Source of the DNA: Pisaster brevispinus | Lineage: Eukaryota; Echinodermata; Asteroidea; Forcipulatida; Asteriidae | Length of the DNA: 64,000 bases | NCBI GenBank assembly: GCA_023634235.1 | Contig: JAMKCF010000018.1 | Coordinates: 9,374,768 to 9,438,767 of the forward strand | Direction of reading: 5' to 3' | Part shown: positions 45,369 through 55,895 of the stretch, piece by piece | How positions within the stretch are numbered: the stretch's first letter is position 1 | Layout of the letters: each line of letters opens with the position of its first letter | Program-made: the position numbers and the translations under genes | Notes under the pieces: generated by a model | Databases searched by the model: none | Seen by the model: the letters and a program-made list of their open reading frames with translations, nothing else | What the model was told of the DNA's origin: nothing

Positions 45369-46199
45369 TTAGCGCTTCTTGGAAGCTTGGCTGGCTGTCT
45401 GCAGAACCTCCCTTCCTGCCTTGCCATCTGTCTGGAGGACGTCCTTCAGGTAGACTTCAGTGAAGGTGTTAGGGCACTTCCAGCAGGCTGCCTTGGTGAT
45501 ATCAGCCAAGGGTACGCCTTTAAAAAATGCCCAAGAGGCAGTTACCCCCCTAACGTCATGCGCCCGGATCGGGTCTTCGGATGCCGGCCAGCCGCCCGGT
45601 ACGGAACGGATGGCGGTCACGATCCAGCGTGAGATGGTACATCGCGACGCCGGCCGAAAGGGTGGGGTTGTCGAGATAAAAAGGTTATGCCCCGTCCGGA
45701 GTGATCTCGTACGGTTAATGTACCACTTAAGCGCCCGGACGGGGCACCACAGTTTGTCATTCGCCTCTGATGAAAGGGACTTGATGTCCGGGACGAAAAT
45801 GTCCGGGGGCGAAAATGAGCTGGACTGGTTTTTAGTCAGGAAACCGGCCGCGGGAACTAGGCGGACGCCGCCTGGTTCCCACCGGATATGTCCTGCCTCC
45901 ACTGACAAGGCGTGTAGCTCACTGCGCCGTCGGGAAGTAGCGACGGCCAGGAGGAACGCAACCTTGATGGAAAGCTGCAACAACGTTGAGCAGTCCATTG
46001 GTTCATAAGGAGGTTTTGTCAAAGTCGACAGTACGCTAAATAGGTCCCATGACGGGACCAGTTTGCGTATGGGGGGATGTGTCACGAACATCCCTTTGAT
46101 CAGCTGGCTGATGGCCCGGTTATCCGAGACGGAGGAACCGTCTGGGAAGCCCGGGTGAATCGCGGCCACGGCCGACCGGTAATTCTTTACCGTGCCCGT
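45369..46199 (-). CDS. DIRS tyrosine recombinase, catalytic domain
   Basis: The frame (ORF from 46169; homologous residues VKNYRSAV just upstream) ends at a stop at 45369. Catalytic residues of the tyrosine recombinase family are visible: Arg in TSRRRSELHAL, H-x-x-R in RAHDVRGVTASW, and the nucleophile Tyr in FTEVYLKDV. It would integrate the circular cDNA. The N-terminal SAM-like part (STRKIYNSRLRHFFKWC) lies upstream in a different frame at about 46187-46290. Between the two parts roughly 20 residues found in relatives appear missing, so this copy probably makes no complete recombinase. Confidence 0.82.
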   Translation of the reverse strand, partial: TGTVKNYRSAVAAIHPGFPDGSSVSDNRAISQLIKGMFVTHPPIRKLVPSWDLFSVLSTLTKPPYEPMDCSTLLQLSIKVAFLLAVATSRRRSELHALSVEAGHIRWEPGGVRLVPAAGFLTKNQSSSFSPPDIFVPDIKSLSSEANDKLWCPVRALKWYINRTRSLRTGHNLFISTTPPFRPASRCTISRWIVTAIRSVPGGWPASEDPIRAHDVRGVTASWAFFKGVPLADITKAACWKCPNTFTEVYLKDVLQTDGKAGREVLQTASQASKKR

Positions 46200-48177
46200 T
46201 GTGAAGTATTGGGAGGTTGCAGGGATTTCCGACTACACCATTTAAAGAAATGGCGTAGTCGGCTGTTGTATATCTTCCTGGTCGAGGCTCGGCGCGACTG
46301 AGCTGCGATTGCTGCAGCCCGTCGCGAAAGGCCAGCTGAGCAGAGGGATCGCGTGACAGCACCCAGCACGTCAGGTGAAGATCCCCCGGAGCCGAGTGAA
46401 TCATCCCCGAGCTGGGCTGGTAGAGGAGATCCGCTCGTCCCGGTAAGATTACCGGGCGGTTGATCAGCAGCCTGACGAGCCGGGGGAACCACGGCTGGCG
46501 GGGCCAGAACGGGGCTATGAGGAGGACCTTGCAGTCCTCCTGCTCGATCTTGGTCAGCACTCGAGGGACAAGTGAGATGGGCGGGAACGCATAGGCCAGT
46601 AGGCCGTCCCACTGCATTGATAGGGCATCGATCTTCCACGCGTTGGGGTCTGGGCCCCTTGCGCAGTAGATTGGCAGTTGGTTGTTCGCATGGGAGGCGA
46701 ACAAGTCCACGTGGGGCCGGTCTATCAGTTGAAAGAGGGACCGGGCCACTTGTGGGAGCAGTGACCACTCCGTCGGGGCGATCCAGCCCCTGGAGAGAGC
46801 GTCGGCTGTGACGTTCTCTACGCCCGGGATGTGGATTGCTGACAGCGCTGTCCCCTGCTGTATGCACCAGTGGATGAGGTCCCATGCTAGTGCACACAGC
46901 CGACCTGACCGAGTGCCCCCCTGGTGATTGATATAAGCCACTACTGTGGTATTGTCGCATCTCACCAGGACCGCACGTCCCCTGACGTCCGCCTGGAAAT
47001 GTTGCAGTGCGTTGGAGACGGCTAACATTTCCAGGGCGTTGATGTGGGACGATTGGTGTTCGGGACCCCACACCCCTGCGGTTTGATGCGGGTGGAGGGT
47101 CGCACCCCAGCCGTGAAGTGATGCGTCGGTTGTGATAGTCACCGACGGTCGGGGCGGGCGGAAAGCACGACCCTGCGAAATGTTCGCTTCGACTAGCCAC
47201 CAGCGAAGGTGGGGGACTAGCCAGGGCGTGGTAGGCACCGGATGGTGGATTGGATGCCGAATGGGCCTGTAAAAGGAGAGCAGGTGAAGTTGGATGGGTA
47301 TCATCCTCAGCCTGCAGAACTCCACCAAATCCACCATGCTGGCCATGAGGCCCAACAGCCTGAGCCAGGCCAGAGCCGGAGCCACTGCCGCCGGGAGGAA
47401 GAGGGACACGCACTGTTGCAAGTTCGACAGGCGGTCCTCCGAAGGGCGGGCCAATCCCCTGCGCAGGTCGAGGGACGCACCGAGGAAGGTGGGAACCTGC
47501 GAGGGGATGGGATGGGATTTCTCGGGGTTGATAATGAAACCGAGGTCGGAGGTCAGGTGCCAAGTAAATTGGAGCGCCGCCTCCGTTTCCTCCCGAGACC
47601 GACCCACGACCAGCCAATCGTCGAGGTACATGAATACCATGATGCCTCGCCTCCGTAGTGCCGCCCCGATCGTTTTTATTATCCGGGTGAACACCCGCGG
47701 TGCGGTGGAAAGTCCGAACGGGAGCACTACAAAATCGTACAGGGTATTGCTGTATTGGAAGCGTAGGAATTTGCAGTGCTCCGACCTGATCGGGACGTGT
47801 AAATAAGCGTCCTTCAGGTCTAGACTTCCAGCCCACGCGGGCGTTGTTATTGAGCCCAGAATTGTCCTTAGCGTCTCCATGCGGAAACGCTTCGGACGAA
47901 TAAACTTGTTGAGGGGCTTCAAGTTTAGGATTGGGCGCCACACACCAACCTCCTTCTTGGGTGTCAAGAAGAAGGTTGACATGAAACCCGTCCGAGACCC
48001 CAAACGGGGGACGACACGCACCGCTCGCTTGAGGAGGAGGGAGTTGATCTCCCCCTGGAGAGAGCGGCGCTTTGCCATATCGGGTGGCACGGGTGTTGGC
48101 CGATTTAGCATGTCCGACGGGGGGGGGTCCTCGTAAATTCGAGTGCGTAACCGCGCTCGATCGTTTCGAGGACCCAC
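46120..48177 (-). CDS. DIRS reverse transcriptase-RNase H, intact
   Basis: A 685-residue open frame. RT motifs: GVWRPILNLKPLN (about residues 78-90), SLDLKDAYLHVPI with catalytic D120, LPFGLSTAPRVFT, and FMYLDDWLV with D186/D187. The RNase H acids are D351 (TTDASLHGWGA), E383 (NALEMLAV), D408 (VRCDNTT) and D459 (TADALSRG). The C-terminal stretch HVDLFASHANNQL...APFWPRQPWFP is the module that in DIRS elements is often annotated as Dam-like methyltransferase. I cannot verify activity. The 3' end overlaps the recombinase frame. This is the best preserved gene of the element. Confidence 0.93.
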   Translation of the reverse strand: MGPRNDRARLRTRIYEDPPPSDMLNRPTPVPPDMAKRRSLQGEINSLLLKRAVRVVPRLGSRTGFMSTFFLTPKKEVGVWRPILNLKPLNKFIRPKRFRMETLRTILGSITTPAWAGSLDLKDAYLHVPIRSEHCKFLRFQYSNTLYDFVVLPFGLSTAPRVFTRIIKTIGAALRRRGIMVFMYLDDWLVVGRSREETEAALQFTWHLTSDLGFIINPEKSHPIPSQVPTFLGASLDLRRGLARPSEDRLSNLQQCVSLFLPAAVAPALAWLRLLGLMASMVDLVEFCRLRMIPIQLHLLSFYRPIRHPIHHPVPTTPWLVPHLRWWLVEANISQGRAFRPPRPSVTITTDASLHGWGATLHPHQTAGVWGPEHQSSHINALEMLAVSNALQHFQADVRGRAVLVRCDNTTVVAYINHQGGTRSGRLCALAWDLIHWCIQQGTALSAIHIPGVENVTADALSRGWIAPTEWSLLPQVARSLFQLIDRPHVDLFASHANNQLPIYCARGPDPNAWKIDALSMQWDGLLAYAFPPISLVPRVLTKIEQEDCKVLLIAPFWPRQPWFPRLVRLLINRPVILPGRADLLYQPSSGMIHSAPGDLHLTCWVLSRDPSAQLAFRDGLQQSQLSRAEPRPGRYTTADYAISLNGVVGNPCNLPILHNGHGKELPVGRGRDSPGLPRRFLRLG

Positions 48178-48270
48178 CGGTCGGAGGTGATCTGACCCCA
48201 GGACCCCAAAAACCTCTGAAGGCGGCCTCCCACGGGTCCGTCGGCGGGAGGTCGCGCAGAGACAGTCGAG

Positions 48271-50584
48271 TCACTTACGCCACGCCCCGGTGTACCGGGG
48301 AGTGGGCGCACGAAAGCCGCGGCCCGACTGGGCACGCTGCTGTCCGGGAGGGGGCTGTGCGAAACGGGAGCTGGCCGGGTTACCGGCACGGCCCTGGGCA
48401 CTGCCCCGGGTCGGCTGTTGCGGGCGTCGTCGGGGAATAACAAACGACGCCTGCTTCCGGGTCTTGCCCGCGGCTCTGGGTGCCGGGGCTTGCGGTTTCT
48501 TGAGGTTGATCTTATCGGTGGCCTTGAGGCGTTTGGCCTCGGCCTCCATAGATTCCTGGAACTTTCCCGCAAACAGGTCTGACCCTGTGAGTGGGAGGTC
48601 AACGAGGCGCTTACGCGCCCCTGGTGATGGCAAAAATAGCGCGTCGAGGACGTTAGCTCGACGCGCTGAAGTCGCCAGAGTTGCCACTCTCTTAAATTGA
48701 TCGAGCACGGAACGGAGTCCGTTGTCGAGGCAGTGGAGTGCGGCGACCATCATGTCGGCCGGAACCGCCGACTCTTCCTCGCACCCCAGTGTCAAATATT
48801 CGGAGAGAAGCAGGAGGAATGAGGTGGCGCGCATACCCATGCGCGCATACCCATGCGCGCCGAAGAGTCCATCTTCTTGGCAACGTCCTCCAATTTCCCG
48901 CGGGTCTTATCCACAAAGGGGAGTTTGGAGGACGCCGCGCCTCTGTCAGCGGCCAGCTTGTCCGTGGCCAAGTCCGGCAGGACGGGGGTGGCAAGGTACT
49001 TCTCGAAATCCCCTTGGGGAAACGGTAGTAGGGTACAGTACGCTTGGAGTACGGGACCCACTTCTTTGCCCCCATTACCCCGTCTATGCGGTCCACGCAT
49101 ACTCGGTCCAAGGGCATCATGGGGAAGACCTTGGTCGCTCCGGTCGCCGGGCCCGACCTCCTCTTGAACGATTGGCGTTCCTCGGGAAGGGGCTCGGATT
49201 CGGAGGGAAGATCCAAAACTCGGATCATGTCTCTTTGGACTAGTCGCAGTTCGGTTTCAGAGATGGACAGGCTCTGAACGCTGCTGGCCAACTCGTCCCC
49301 TTCGTCGGCCGAAATGGCCGAGTCGGGGGGACGAGATGCCATCGGGGAATGGGAGCCATACCCCGATGGCGCACTAGCCTCGTCACGGCCTAGCGAGTCG
49401 TTGTCAAACTCGAAGGACGCTGACGAGTGCAGGCTTATCCCCTGTGGGGATGCCGGCCCACGGGCCGCCGGGTGTGGCAGTGTCCGCTGGCCGGTGGTCA
49501 CGCGGCCCTGGCCGTGGTGGCTAGCCGGCGGGGGCTGCAAGCCTGGGGGGGACTCTGGAGCACGGCTAGCCGTGTGCGGTAGACCCCGTTGATTCTGGGT
49601 TACCCAGCCGTGACCGTAGTGACTCGGGGGCCCTTCCGGGGTGGCCGATTCATAGGGGCCCTGGCTTGGATCGTCCCTCCGGCCCGATAGGGAGGCCGCG
49701 AGGGTACTCAAAGCCTGCAAAAAATCCTCTCTGGAGATCGGGTCCCCCCCCCCCTTTTGGCGTTTGCCATGGGGTGCCCGATCGGAGGAATCGCTCGAGC
49801 TTGATGGTGAGCGGCGAGAGCGGGACTTCTTTCCCTTCTTCTTTTTGGAAGAGCGGCCCCGAGTGGACTCCGAGGATAGCCCGGATGTCACTTGGGTGAC
49901 GGGGAATCCCGAACAGCGGGTAAAGCCCGATGTGGAGGGTGTGCCCTCGGAACGTACCGATCCGAGGGGGCCCCATGGGGCCTGCTCTCCGTGGCCAATG
50001 GCCTGACCGGCCGACAGCGCTCCCAGCCCGATAGCGTAGGCGGGTGCTGTACGGTCAAGGCGGCCGTAAAGGAGCCCATCCCTGGGCACTGTGGTCTTTA
50101 CGGTGGCGTAGGGAGGGTCCGGGTGCAGCGAGCCGTGGAGGGGTAAATCCTCCGACTGCGCCTGCCCTGTGGCCATGCCTGGGTGCACCGAGCCGTGGAG
50201 GGGTAGTTCCCCCGGCTGCGTGTGCCCAGAAGAGGGCCCTGGGGTGGCCGTGGTGAGCTCCGTAACGGAGCCACGCTTGGCCGCCCGCCCTTTTTTGGGT
50301 ATCGCCCCGGTACCAGGCAGGTTCTTAGCCTTGCCGGGGCGTTTCCCTTTCGGTTGGGTGGATCCACGTATGCTAACCGGGGACGGGGGAGCTGTAAGGT
50401 CCCTCGCCCGGCTAGTGGGTCCGTCGGCCCCCGCAGCCGTCAGCGGCTGAAGGGGTTGACTGGGGGATTGCTGCCGCGGCGACGTAGTGTCACCGGTGCC
50501 ATCCCCCGAGAGCTCAGGCTGTCCCGGAGGGATGTAGGTCCCTCCAGATCCGACAGGCCCTGCTCTCCCCAACTTTCTACTCAT
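48271..50584 (-). CDS. DIRS gag-like ORF, two frameshifts
   Basis: The likely start is the ATG at 50582-50584 (MSRKLGRAG). The long N-terminal half is disordered and Pro/Ser/Gly-rich, with near-repeats ELPLHGSVHPGMATGQAQ and DLPLHGSLHP. A basic patch (KKKKGKKSRSRRSPSSSS) precedes a charged segment. At 49010-49013 (a C4 run, G4 on the coding strand) one base appears missing and the frame passes to GDFEKYLATPVLPDLATDK. At 48827-48854 a 14-bp tandem duplication (GCGCGCATACCCAT twice) shifts it again into ATSFLLLLSEYLTLGCEEES. The conserved C-terminal part runs to 48271. Gag would coat the RNA. Confidence 0.75.
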
Positions 50585-50745
50585 TTCTATCGAAACTCGA
50601 CACAACACAAATACACAACTCTACAATATTATGTTGGTAATATATCTTTTATTTAATAAAGACTTTCTCAAAGCTGAAATAACGATGTGAATCCTGAAAA
50701 ATATCAGAGCTTTATTTTCAACACGTTACCTCTGCCTGCGCTAAG

Positions 50746-50890
50746 AGAAAAAGAGGACGCTAACCTAGTGCGCATGTCACAGGGCGTCAGGGACAGGACA
50801 CTTGAGGGCGCCATTGGGTGTAAAACTCTTAGCTATCTGCCTGCCGGCATAGGGAACAATGCATACGTAGTATTCGCTCTACAGGTAAGT
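50746..50890. repeat. DIRS right inverted terminal repeat
   Basis: Inverted copy of 44723-44868. It is followed by AGAGTGAAGTAGACC to the element end at 50905. Confidence 0.92.
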
Positions 50891-50905
50891 AGAGTGAAGT
50901 AGACC

Positions 50906-51150
50906 TTGAGATATGGTCCCACTTCCGGTTGACCCAGAAGTAAAGGTCAATATGGGGTCACGGTAACCCAAGTTCATTCTTCAATGTTCAAAGGATCTAA
51001 TAACTGAAAAGAAATGGAACATGGATTGTGTAGTTCTTGAGATATGGTCCCACTTCTGGTTGACCCGGAAGTAAAGGTTAACATAGGGTCACGGTAACCC
51101 AAGTTCAATCTTCAATGCTCAACGAGTCTATAACTGAAAAGAAATTTAAA
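50906..51150. repeat. local repeat family, two tandem copies right of DIRS
   Basis: Two near-identical units of about 120 bp, each beginning TTGAGATATGGTCCCACTTC, then GGTTGACCC-GAAGTAAAGGT, GGTCACGGTAACCCAAGTTC and TAACTGAAAAGAAATGGAAC. They continue the copy broken by the DIRS insertion at 44683. Confidence 0.8.
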
Positions 51151-51154
51151 TGCA

Positions 51155-51965
51155 CTTAATTATCGTTTCCAATCAGGCTCGTAGTCTTTGTTATAATTAT
51201 GAAAACTGTGCTGGAGGTAATAAATGCAAGAAAATTTGAACGCTACAGGGCGTTCTACAACAATTCGGTTGCATATGCTCAGAACCACTTTTCAGAACCA
51301 TGGGTTTTGTACACACATACAAAACGCGCTTTAAATGACGTCATGGTGACATCCACCGGCATTTTAGGCCGGCAAACACATCTACAGCATCCCTTGAGTG
51401 AAAAACTGAAGACATTTCATGGCTCTGGTTACTGCCAAAATCCATGCTTACGGTCACTTTTCTCTGCGCTAGCTGTGTAAGCAATGAATGCCTAGTTACG
51501 TAAAGTACACATGCGAACAAGCCAAAATTCTTTGCTAATCCCTGAAATACACTTGACGTAAGCACTGAATTCTCTGCTTCTGTAAGCGTTGATTCTTCGC
51601 TTTTGGTAAGCCGAGCCATGTATTTGGGCCTGGGTCTCACAACTTAGTGTATAAAGTGAACTATCCCTGATTCAAACGAATGATCCCAATTTCATGGCTC
51701 TGGTTACTGCCGAAATCCATGCTTACGGTCACCATTCTCCGCTTATTTTGCAAGCGTCGAATTTCTGCGCTAGCTGTGTAAGCGAAGAATGCCTAGTTAC
51801 AGAAAGTACACACGAGAAAAAGCAAAAATTCTCTGCTAACCCCTGAAATATGCTTGACCTAAGCACGGAATTCTCTGCTTCCGTTAGCGTCGATTCTTTG
51901 CTTACGGTAAGCAGCATGAAATTGGGTCCAGGTCTCAAAAGTTAGTGCGAAAACCACACAAGACT
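51155..51965. repeat. dispersed repeat unit with internal duplication
   Basis: Contains CAGGCTCGTAGTCTTTGTTA, then a segment (ACATTTTAGGCCGGCAAACA-type) and then two tandem copies (about 51490-51720 and 51775-51950) of a sequence with CTGAATTCTCTGCTTC-GT, GATTCTT-GCTT and TGGGTCTCACAACTTAGT. Parts recur at 53050-53165, 53815-53940 and 54180-54440. No protein is recognisable. Confidence 0.7.
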
Positions 51966-53479
51966 GTATATTATGGAATAGGTCTTACAATTTAGTACGT
52001 ATAGCAATCACACCACAGGTCCCACAATTTAGTAAGTAAAGCGATCAAATCACAGCTCTCACAAGTCAGTAAGCAAAGATTGGTCTATGTTGTTGTATTA
52101 AAAATGTAATTGTAAAAAGAAAATCTTTTTAATATCGTGTTTGTAATTTTTGTTGCAATAAAATATTAAATGCGGTATAAGTTAACAAGTTAGTACTCAC
52201 GAAAAAAAGTGCCACTCTTATCGAGGAAATATGAATTTGAAACGAATTTTGAAATCGAAACGAATTATTAATTCAAAGCGAATTATAAATCTGTTACTAC
52301 GCCTGCTTTCCACTGATAACATCTCAGTGCATGCCACAACAGGGCTTTAGTAGCACATAAGAATTTTAGGTAGACGATTTAAATTTTGGTCTATGCTATT
52401 GTACTAACATTTGTTGTGTCTTTTTAATACTGAATGTTTTTGTTGGGCTAAAATAGTAAATATTGGATATGACTTTATCGTTAATTTTGGCTCTTCATGC
52501 ACACCCATGAAAAATGTATTTTTCTTGTCTACACCTTTCCCCATTCAGCTACAATTTGAGCCTCATTGCCACCCCCAACAGGTTTGTTGTTTGCTACATA
52601 GTGATTTCCCGAAGTAATGCATTCGCACAAGAACCTTAAAAATGTAGCCTTGTTTCCTTCACGATTCAGCTTCAAGTAATGCGTTTGCATTAGAAACCTA
52701 AAAGATCGTTTTCCGGTGAACAGCTAGTGAACGGGACTCAAGCAAAGACAAGTCTGGCACGCGGGCAACACGTCCAACACATGGCGTTCTATTGTCTTCG
52801 TTCACGCTGAATAACGACAAGATCTGAGCGGACACGACGCTCTGCGCTGAGAGCAAGAAAAATTCTTCTCGATTCATGCGAATGAACGTAGACTTGTGCT
52901 AGTCGGCGCAGGAATGACTCTTTATAATATACTCTACATACAAAAAACGCAACAACGCGGGTCAAATGGGTTTACGACTTGATCGAGTTTCTAAAAAGCA
53001 AGCAAGAGCACCGTTAAACTGGTATAGCACCCTCAATTGTTTAAAAAGCATCTCCATGTGTTTTGTACACGGGCGAAAATGCGCAAAAGATGACATAATT
53101 GTGACGTCGTTCCACATTTTAGGCCGGAAAGCACATCTACAGTATCTCAGAAGTCTAAAACTGAAACAAGTTTGACGATCGGGGGTATACTTTTTGAGTT
53201 ATGGTGCTTTCAAGATTGGCTATTTAAATATTCACCTCGCTGTAAAGTGGCTAATTAATTAAGAATTTTAATATTTTTTACATTAAGAGTCAAGCTTATG
53301 TTCTAAGCTTCAATTTGATATATGATTCAACTCTTTCCTATTTACGCTCTAGGATATTAGGCTTAAAGAAAAAACGTGTACAAATGCTATGGGATTTTAG
53401 TGGAAACAAAGAATAAAAATAATAACTAGACATTGAGGTGTTTGTGAACAAACACAAAGCTGTTCCGTTTTGTTGTGCT
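51966..53479. other. region without recognised genes
   Basis: AT-rich sequence with short motif echoes (CACAATTTAGTA-AGTAAAGCGATCA-type, 51975-52080) and a copy of the ACATTTTAGGCCGG repeat segment at 53110-53165. I see no coding signal. Confidence 0.5.
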
Positions 53480-54450
53480 TTGATTAAACCCAAGTTCAAT
53501 CTTCAATACACAAGGGGTCTAAAACTGTAAAAAAAAGAAAATCGGTGGTGTAGTTCTTGAGATATGGTCCCACTTCCGGTTGACCCAGAAGTAAAGGTCA
53601 ACATTGGGTCACGGTAACCCAAGTTCAATCTTCAATGTTCAAAGGATATAATAACTGAAAAGAAATGGAACATGGGTTGTGTACATAGTTCTTGAGATAT
53701 GGTCCCACTTCTGGTTGACCCAGAAGTAAAGGTTAACTTGTGGTCACGGTAACCCAAGTTCAATCTTCAATGCTAAATGAGTCTATAACTAATAAGAATT
53801 TGAAATGCACATAATTATCATTTTCAATCAGGCTCGTAGTCTTTGTTATAATTATGAAAACTGTGCTGGAGGTAATATATGCAAGAAACATTGAACGCTA
53901 GAGGGCGTTACACAACAATTCGATTGCACATGCACATTTATTCTGCAGGGTGTTTGTGCAGAGCCAATGTTGCACTTAAGAGGCAATGTTTTTGATCCTA
54001 AACACAGTTGTGTTAACGTTTTTTTTACTCGAAATTTTGTTATCGAGGAACATATCGCACAAGTTAGCATGCATACTAAGCATGTGACGGTTACACGGTT
54101 AACCAACCAATCAACCAGTTAAACGTTTACATTTTTACGGTTCGGATAAGCGTAAAACTATTCAATCAAAAAGTGCCACGAAATATTGACTATAATAATT
54201 GTCTAGTGTACATGAAGTACACACACCCACAAGCCAAAATTCTCTGCTAACCCCTGAAATACGATTGATGTAAGCACCGAATTCTCTGCTTCCGTAAGCG
54301 TTGATTCTTTGCTTTTGGTAAGCAGAGCCATGTATTTGGGCTTGGGTCTCACAACTTAGTGTATAAAGTGAACTACCCCTCATTTAAACGAATGAGCCCA
54401 ATTACATGGCTCTGGTTACTGCCGAAATCCATACATGTAATTCAAGCATG
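53480..54450. repeat. second copy of the local repeat families
   Basis: Carries three units of the GATATGGTCCCACTTC repeat (53480-53800), then CAGGCTCGTAGTCTTTGTTA (from 53830) and the CGAATTCTCTGCTTCCGT unit (54180-54440), in the same order and orientation as 50906-51700. This indicates a segmental duplication of about 0.8 kb or two insertions of one composite repeat. Confidence 0.75.
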
Positions 54451-55895
54451 TATTGTACATGAAGTACTCATAAACAAAGATATATGTGTTTCCTAATAGT
54501 ACATTCAATATTGAAAGAGTCATATTAAAAAGGTGAATACACTGTTTTTAAAGAGTGCAATTATCACAAAACACACTAAGTTTACATATGTGTAAAAGGT
54601 TGGCCTACGTTTGTGCAAATCTTGAACTTACAGAAACAAGTTGCTGCCAACCATACTGAGTTTTACGCATTCCTGATTCAGTTTTTTTTACGTAGTTGAT
54701 GACTATACAATTTAAATCGGTGGGTAGTAAAAGGTACTGAGTATTGAGCAAAGTTGAATCAGTTTGAGATCTGTACTCACCTCAGCACTGTTAACCTCTG
54801 TCAACTGTCAAATATTTGTTTGCAAATTTTCTTTCTGCATTCACAACCTAGAATTCTACATGTAACACGAGAGCTGGTCCCTCCCAAAATTTCCTCCTAG
54901 AGTCACGAAGCAGGTACATGCACATAAGTACACCCTAAGGGTAGCTGACTGGTTAAGCTAAATGTAGGCACAGCATACAAAGAAACCACTGATCTTAAAA
55001 GTAAACATTGAACATGAGTGACAAGCTTCCATTGTTGTCTGTCTGTACAATAAGTGTACAGGTAGCTCCATGTACAAATTGTTGTCTGTCTGTTTGGTTG
55101 TATTGTATGGTGATTATTGAACTTGACATCAACTTTCAGTTTGCAAGTTACCATTGTTGCCTGTCTGTGTAGCACTCATACATAGTTCATAAACACAGAG
55201 TTAGTATACACCAATTTGAAAGTAGTTTAAGCAGCTAGTAGGTTACGTTTTGTGATGTATCACATTTGTCTACTCGGGAGCTCAAATTATTCTTAATGTA
55301 GAGTGCAAACAAAAATTGGCTTCTATATTTAGACGATAAGCTGCATAAATTAAGTCAGATTGATAAGTAGATTATTCTGTGGGAATCAATTAATTTATAT
55401 TAAGAATTCACACTTTCAAGCTTTACCACTTACATATGTATCTGTAACTAAACTGTAGAAGAAAAATAAAATTCTGACGCAATCTTCTTGTTTTATTTTG
55501 GGGGGGGGTTTGTGGTTTGGGTTTTTTTCAAAGCAAAAAGTTGAAAGTCACACAAAGAATTCTGTCCTGGTTTGGATCAGACATTTTTGAATAACAACAG
55601 AAATAAGGCTCTTAAAAAAAGTGCTACGTTCAGCCTAGAGACACCATAAAGACTCCACATACTCAATAGAGCTGCAATGTTTTTCTTGGGGGAGGAGACT
55701 GGCTGAGTCAAGGTGAACAAGGCTTTCATTCAGTTTTTCTCACAGTATGTTGTCATGACTTTGACTGTCTGTTGTTTATCTTTGAAATGATGAAATGAGA
55801 AATGTATGTTCCAGGTGTTACATGCAATGGGTGGCACTGTTCATATTTTGGAAACCTTGGTCCACACTGGCTAATGGGAAATAATAAATTAGAAG
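54451..55895. other. region without recognised genes
   Basis: No gene seen. It contains three spaced copies of CCATTGTTG-CTGTCTGT (55030-55170) and a G9 run at 55501. Confidence 0.45.

Larger units (their letters stand above)
44684..50905 (-). mobile_element. DIRS-type tyrosine-recombinase retrotransposon, structurally complete
   Basis: A 6222-bp element coding on the minus strand. It has about 145-bp inverted terminal repeats (44723-44868 and 50746-50890) and unique end extensions. Near its 3' coding end, the internal complementary region at about 44935-45030 joins the complements of the two ends (CCACACTACTGTGGGGTGGG then GGTCTACTTCACTC), as in Dictyostelium DIRS-1. Gene order is gag, RT-RNase H, tyrosine recombinase. 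It interrupts the local repeat between GTTC and TTGAG with no target duplication, as expected for recombinase-mediated integration of a circular intermediate. Base composition is clearly more GC-rich than the surroundings. Confidence 0.92.

Noticed and set aside
46187..48274. 695-residue frame overlapping the DIRS RT-RNase H gene on the same strand
   Set aside because: Most of it is an Arg/Pro/Gly-rich shadow of a GC-rich gene. Only its last 40 or so residues are real (recombinase N-terminus).
45460..50656. Plus-strand open frames over the DIRS element
   Set aside because: They are antisense shadows in GC-rich sequence with no recognisable domain.
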